Part shown: one piece after another, positions 60,752-64,000 of the stretch
How the letters are laid out: the number at the start of each line of letters is the position of its first letter
Position numbering within the stretch: position 1 is the first letter of the stretch
NCBI GenBank assembly: GCA_003255065.1
Contig: QAOA01005024.1
Span: 310,395-374,394 of the forward strand
Direction of reading: 5' to 3'
From: Cercis canadensis
Lineage: Eukaryota > Streptophyta > Magnoliopsida > Fabales > Fabaceae
DNA: 64,000 nt
Position numbers and translations under genes: made by a program
Notes under the pieces: model-generated
Databases searched by the model: none
What the model saw: only the letters and a program-made list of their open reading frames with translations
Told to the model about the DNA's origin: nothing

Positions 60752-62410
60752 AACATTCTCAGTAAGTTATCATCTACCATGCTTTTATGGCAATAGCTTA
60801 TTTTTGGTGTCTTTGGTTTCTTTGTGGGACACTGCTATTTGTAATGAAATGAAATTTTTTAACAGAAATATCTTCCAAAATTTGCAATATCTGTTGGATG
60901 CTTCCTTATGTTTAGTATTTTCCATCTTTGTCTCTCCAGAAAGGTAATTTTGATAAAACACTTATATTATTTATGAATTCTATACTAGAAAAAAAAAAGA
61001 AAACAAAAAAGAAAATGAATATCATTTCAATTTGAAAGCATAGACCCACTTCTGACATTGCATCCTATTTTTAAGCATTTGTTTCCTTTAAAATATGAGA
61101 ATAATGATAAGTTGCCATTATATATTTAAAGTTTATTTGTAAAATAAAAAAAAGAGAAGAAATGACATGCATGTATGTGGATATAATATTCTAGAAATAT
61201 ATGTATATAAAGTATGTAGACATTCAAACTTTTTCCATCGACTAGTTCATATTATGGCATTGAAACTACAAATTGTACTCTTCTTGTAGGCTTAAGAATA
61301 TGGCTACTGTGCTTATATAATGTATCGGCTTGCACTGGGCTTTACTGCTATATGCATGTTCTGAACTCTGCTTCAAACTTTCTACTTTTTCTTCCATCAA
61401 CATTCCAGGCCTAAACTATTTTACATATTTGGAAGGGTTGTGCAGAGGATTGTGAAGGGCTCTAATGGTAACTCCAAGGAATTTAGAAATCAAAGCATAA
61501 TGAGGTTATCATGGCCACTCTGATCATTCAAGACAAGTTGAAGATGTGCAATGTGGGATAGCCGACTAATACTGTAAAAATAGAACCAAAAATTTAACTG
61601 AAATCAAGCAGTCAACTATATAAACTAAAAAACTGAGAAGACAGATTCAAAGAAGCCAAATCTACCTCACCACATACATGGACTATATTCTTCCTTATAT
61701 TATGATTGTTTTTCATTTAATGGCATTATGAACTCACTGACTTAAAGAAAACTGCTCATGACCGAAACTTTATGCTTGTCGGCGACACACATGAAGTCTT
61801 GATTGTATAAACTTAGAAATCAGCCACTTAGTGTACCTAGCCTGCTGTGTAGACTTGGGAGAAAACCATAGAATCAATGGGAAGAAGCCGAAGTTAAATG
61901 AGATCTATCTGAATTCACACATTCATCAACCAAATCTAGACTACGTATATATTTTTTTAGAATCTGAAACATACCTATTAACATAGCATCAGCATGAAGA
62001 ATTTATTGGACCAAAACCAAAAAGTATCAACATACTAAAAGTAACATATACTTGAAGCAGTTGCTGATTTATTTATAGATTTTAATAGCTATATGTTGAT
62101 GGGAGAATATCCCCCAATGGCTAAGGAAAGAATCTGCTGCAATAGAGTTCTCGAATTCAAATTTTATCATGAACAAACGAGTGGAATATATACGAGAGAA
62201 CATAAACTATATACCATTGAACGGAAGGTAAAAAAGTAAAGCTCCCTGACCTGTATATAAGCTGTAATATAAATGCTAAAAAAAATCTATCCAGTCATTG
62301 TATAAGGTATTGTATAAAAATTGATGCGTTAAAAAAAAAAAGTAAGTAGAATTTTTTTTTGCCAATAAGTAAATTCAATTAAATGTTAAATGCATGTAAT
62401 TAAATTTAAA
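60752..62410. other. 3' region of the resistance gene and spacer to copy B
   Basis: The first few hundred bases are probably 3' untranslated. Nothing else coding is supported. The rest is AT-rich unique sequence with no transposon ends recognised. Confidence 0.4.
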
Positions 62411-63823
62411 TATTTATGTATGTGTTTGTAAGTTCAAAGATAATTATTAAAAAAAATAAGAAAATTTGTTTTAAAAATAATAATTAATAACACAATGTCC
62501 AATGAAATTTTTTATTTTTAAAAGAGATTTTTTTATGTGATTCTCCCAAAATTCGAATGCAAATGCCTATGAGATACTTAGATAAGTGGCTACTGGCTAG
62601 GATGTAGCAAGTTGAGTAAATACAAAAGGACAAATTTGCAGAAAGAAGCCAGTCGCCTTCTGTATCACTCTGCAACATCCACATGGAGTTGTCGACAAAG
62701 AAAAGATAGATAAGACATTTAAGGACACCAATAATAGAAAGGAAGAAGTCAAGGGCAAACAGTAAATGTTGCAGATAAAGCAAACCAATAATTCAAAAAG
62801 AAAATAATTATTCATCCATAGCCCGCAAATGAATTTAAATTTAGGTTCCCACTGTCCAAGCACTTTGTTGTCTTAAGTGCTAGTCTTTGCTTTGGTTACC
62901 GTTGAGTTCACTGAACTTGCTTCCTTTCTGCCTCTTGTTTCTCAGTTTTGGTTGTAGTATCCCCTTTGAGTTTTCTCATCATTGATCACCTTTAAACTGA
63001 AAACCAAAGGAAAAGAAAAAATTCTGTGATTGCTCTTGGAAATTGGAGAAGAGAGATCGCCATGGAAGATGGTGCCAAGCTGCATAGAACATCTTGAAAA
63101 AGAGGTAAAAGATATTGTCAAGAATTTGTATGAAAGAAAAGTATAAATTACCTTTTCTGTGCAGCGTATTAAGGAAACTGTTGCTTATTTTATTATTTAT
63201 GTTATAGTTTTTGATAGAAAATAATCCATGAGTGAAGCAATTTTCAGTTTTGCTTGTAAAATATTATACTAAAAATTAACTTTTATTGAGCAACTTATTT
63301 ATATCTTGTGGTTTTTTCTCAGAGCATTAAGAAATGAAGAGAGGAAATTGCTCAAAAGTGTCATGCATCAGAGAAACCAACGATTGCAACTGGATTACCA
63401 AGCCCTCTTTAACTGTTCCTCTGGAGAAGACAAGTATACATGTAAGCTTACTTAGCTCTTTTATATCTAGGAGAACTTGAAATGGCTTAGACTAAAGCCT
63501 TTGTGCTTATTCATTGCTTCATATAGGCACTTTGGAGAAGAAAATATTAGACTCTTTGGTTTTAATGAATAATTATTGTTTTGGTAGTAAATTATTGTTC
63601 GTACTTAAGCTGCAAATACCATAATGGAAGAGATGTTAAGGATTTTGTAAGTTAACTGAAATTCCACTAAATGTGTGTTTTAGTACTATTTCTGATGATT
63701 ATGATTTTCGCAGAAATTGCTATGTTATTTCAGATTTAGTTTTTTATTTTAATTTTGTTGTTCATGGGACTTCCCTTGATTCAATTTGGGGAAAAAGTTA
63801 TAGGCAAGACTAGTTTATTATTA
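62411..63823. repeat. Duplicated block, copy B (1.4 kb)
   Basis: This is the near-identical direct partner of copy A (49983-51384), including the same one-base frameshift after ATG 63062. Copy B is cut at 63823 by a transposon; copy A shows the uninterrupted sequence. Confidence 0.8.
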
Positions 63824-64000
63824 GAGTAAAACCCCTTTTTGGTCCCTCGAGGACTAATTTGTCGTACGGAACCATAATTTGAGGACTAAATTGTCAGCGA
63901 ATATAATTCGAGGACTAATTTGTCAGCGAAAACAATAATTCGAAGACTAATTTGTCACCGAACATTTTTGGGGGACTAATTTGTCAGTGGATGTATTTTT
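63824..64000. mobile_element. Left end of a transposon inserted into copy B, running off the window
   Basis: At 63824 the match to copy A stops and GAGTAAAACCCCTTTTTGGT begins. About five degenerate repeats of roughly 30 bases follow (GAGGACTAATTTGTCAGCGA type). Sub-terminal repeats of this sort are common at plant DNA transposon ends. TTATTATTA immediately precedes it and would be the target duplication if the insertion is Mutator-type. The superfamily cannot be decided from one end. Confidence 0.6.

Noticed and set aside
1-64000. CRISPR arrays, bacterial operons, tRNA or rRNA genes
   Set aside because: No regularly spaced identical repeats with unique spacers, no A/B-box tRNA cloverleaf and no rRNA-like blocks were seen. 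The window is plant nuclear DNA with spliced genes.

Overview
The window is nuclear DNA from a flowering plant, most likely a eudicot and probably a rosid. It is AT-rich, has short GC-richer exons joined by GT-AG introns, and carries plant-specific families (RIN4/NOI, fasciclin-like arabinogalactan protein, SAWADEE protein, TIR-NBS-LRR). Many small DNA transposons lie in its introns and spacers. The species cannot be fixed from sequence alone. Exon structures below were built by reading splice sites and checking phase by hand; no transcript evidence was available.

Layout. 1-5.5 kb: a small membrane-protein gene, an exo-polygalacturonase relic and a long fold-back element. 5.8-10.8 kb (+): a short NOI/RIN4-type gene with very long introns. 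13.5-17.0 kb (-): a p24-beta3-like cargo receptor. 20.3-27.2 kb (-): a six-exon SAWADEE-domain gene. Its 4.1-kb first intron holds a decayed Mutator-like transposase and exon-like remains of an unrecognised gene. 28.4-31.3 kb: a MITE with a perfect 9-bp target-site duplication, then a broken copy of the aspartic-protease gene. 32.4-33.4 kb (+): a fasciclin-like arabinogalactan protein. 37.0-43.0 kb (+): an intact ten-exon aspartic protease. 47.6-49.1 kb (+): APC10, a core cell-cycle gene.

50-64 kb is the accessory part. Two near-identical 1.4-kb direct repeats (copies A and B, sharing one frameshift) bracket a full-length TIR-NBS-LRR resistance gene, and a diverged third copy (C) sits just upstream of that gene. 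Between A and C lies the most interesting object: a 1,224-bp Pack-MULE at 52566-53789. It has 225/224-bp terminal inverted repeats and a perfect 9-bp target-site duplication, and it carries one continuous 279-codon reading frame. The frame starts inside the left inverted repeat, runs through a captured piece of a plant multi-pass membrane-protein gene and stops inside the right repeat. It is a candidate new chimeric gene made by a transposon.

The genes do not form a pathway. Recurring themes are Mutator-type activity (Pack-MULE, transposase relic, several MITEs with 9-bp or near-9-bp duplications, and an insertion at the right edge whose empty site is preserved in copy A), local duplication of a protease and of a resistance-gene flank, and three predicted GC-AG introns that all use the same AAG|GCAAGT donor.
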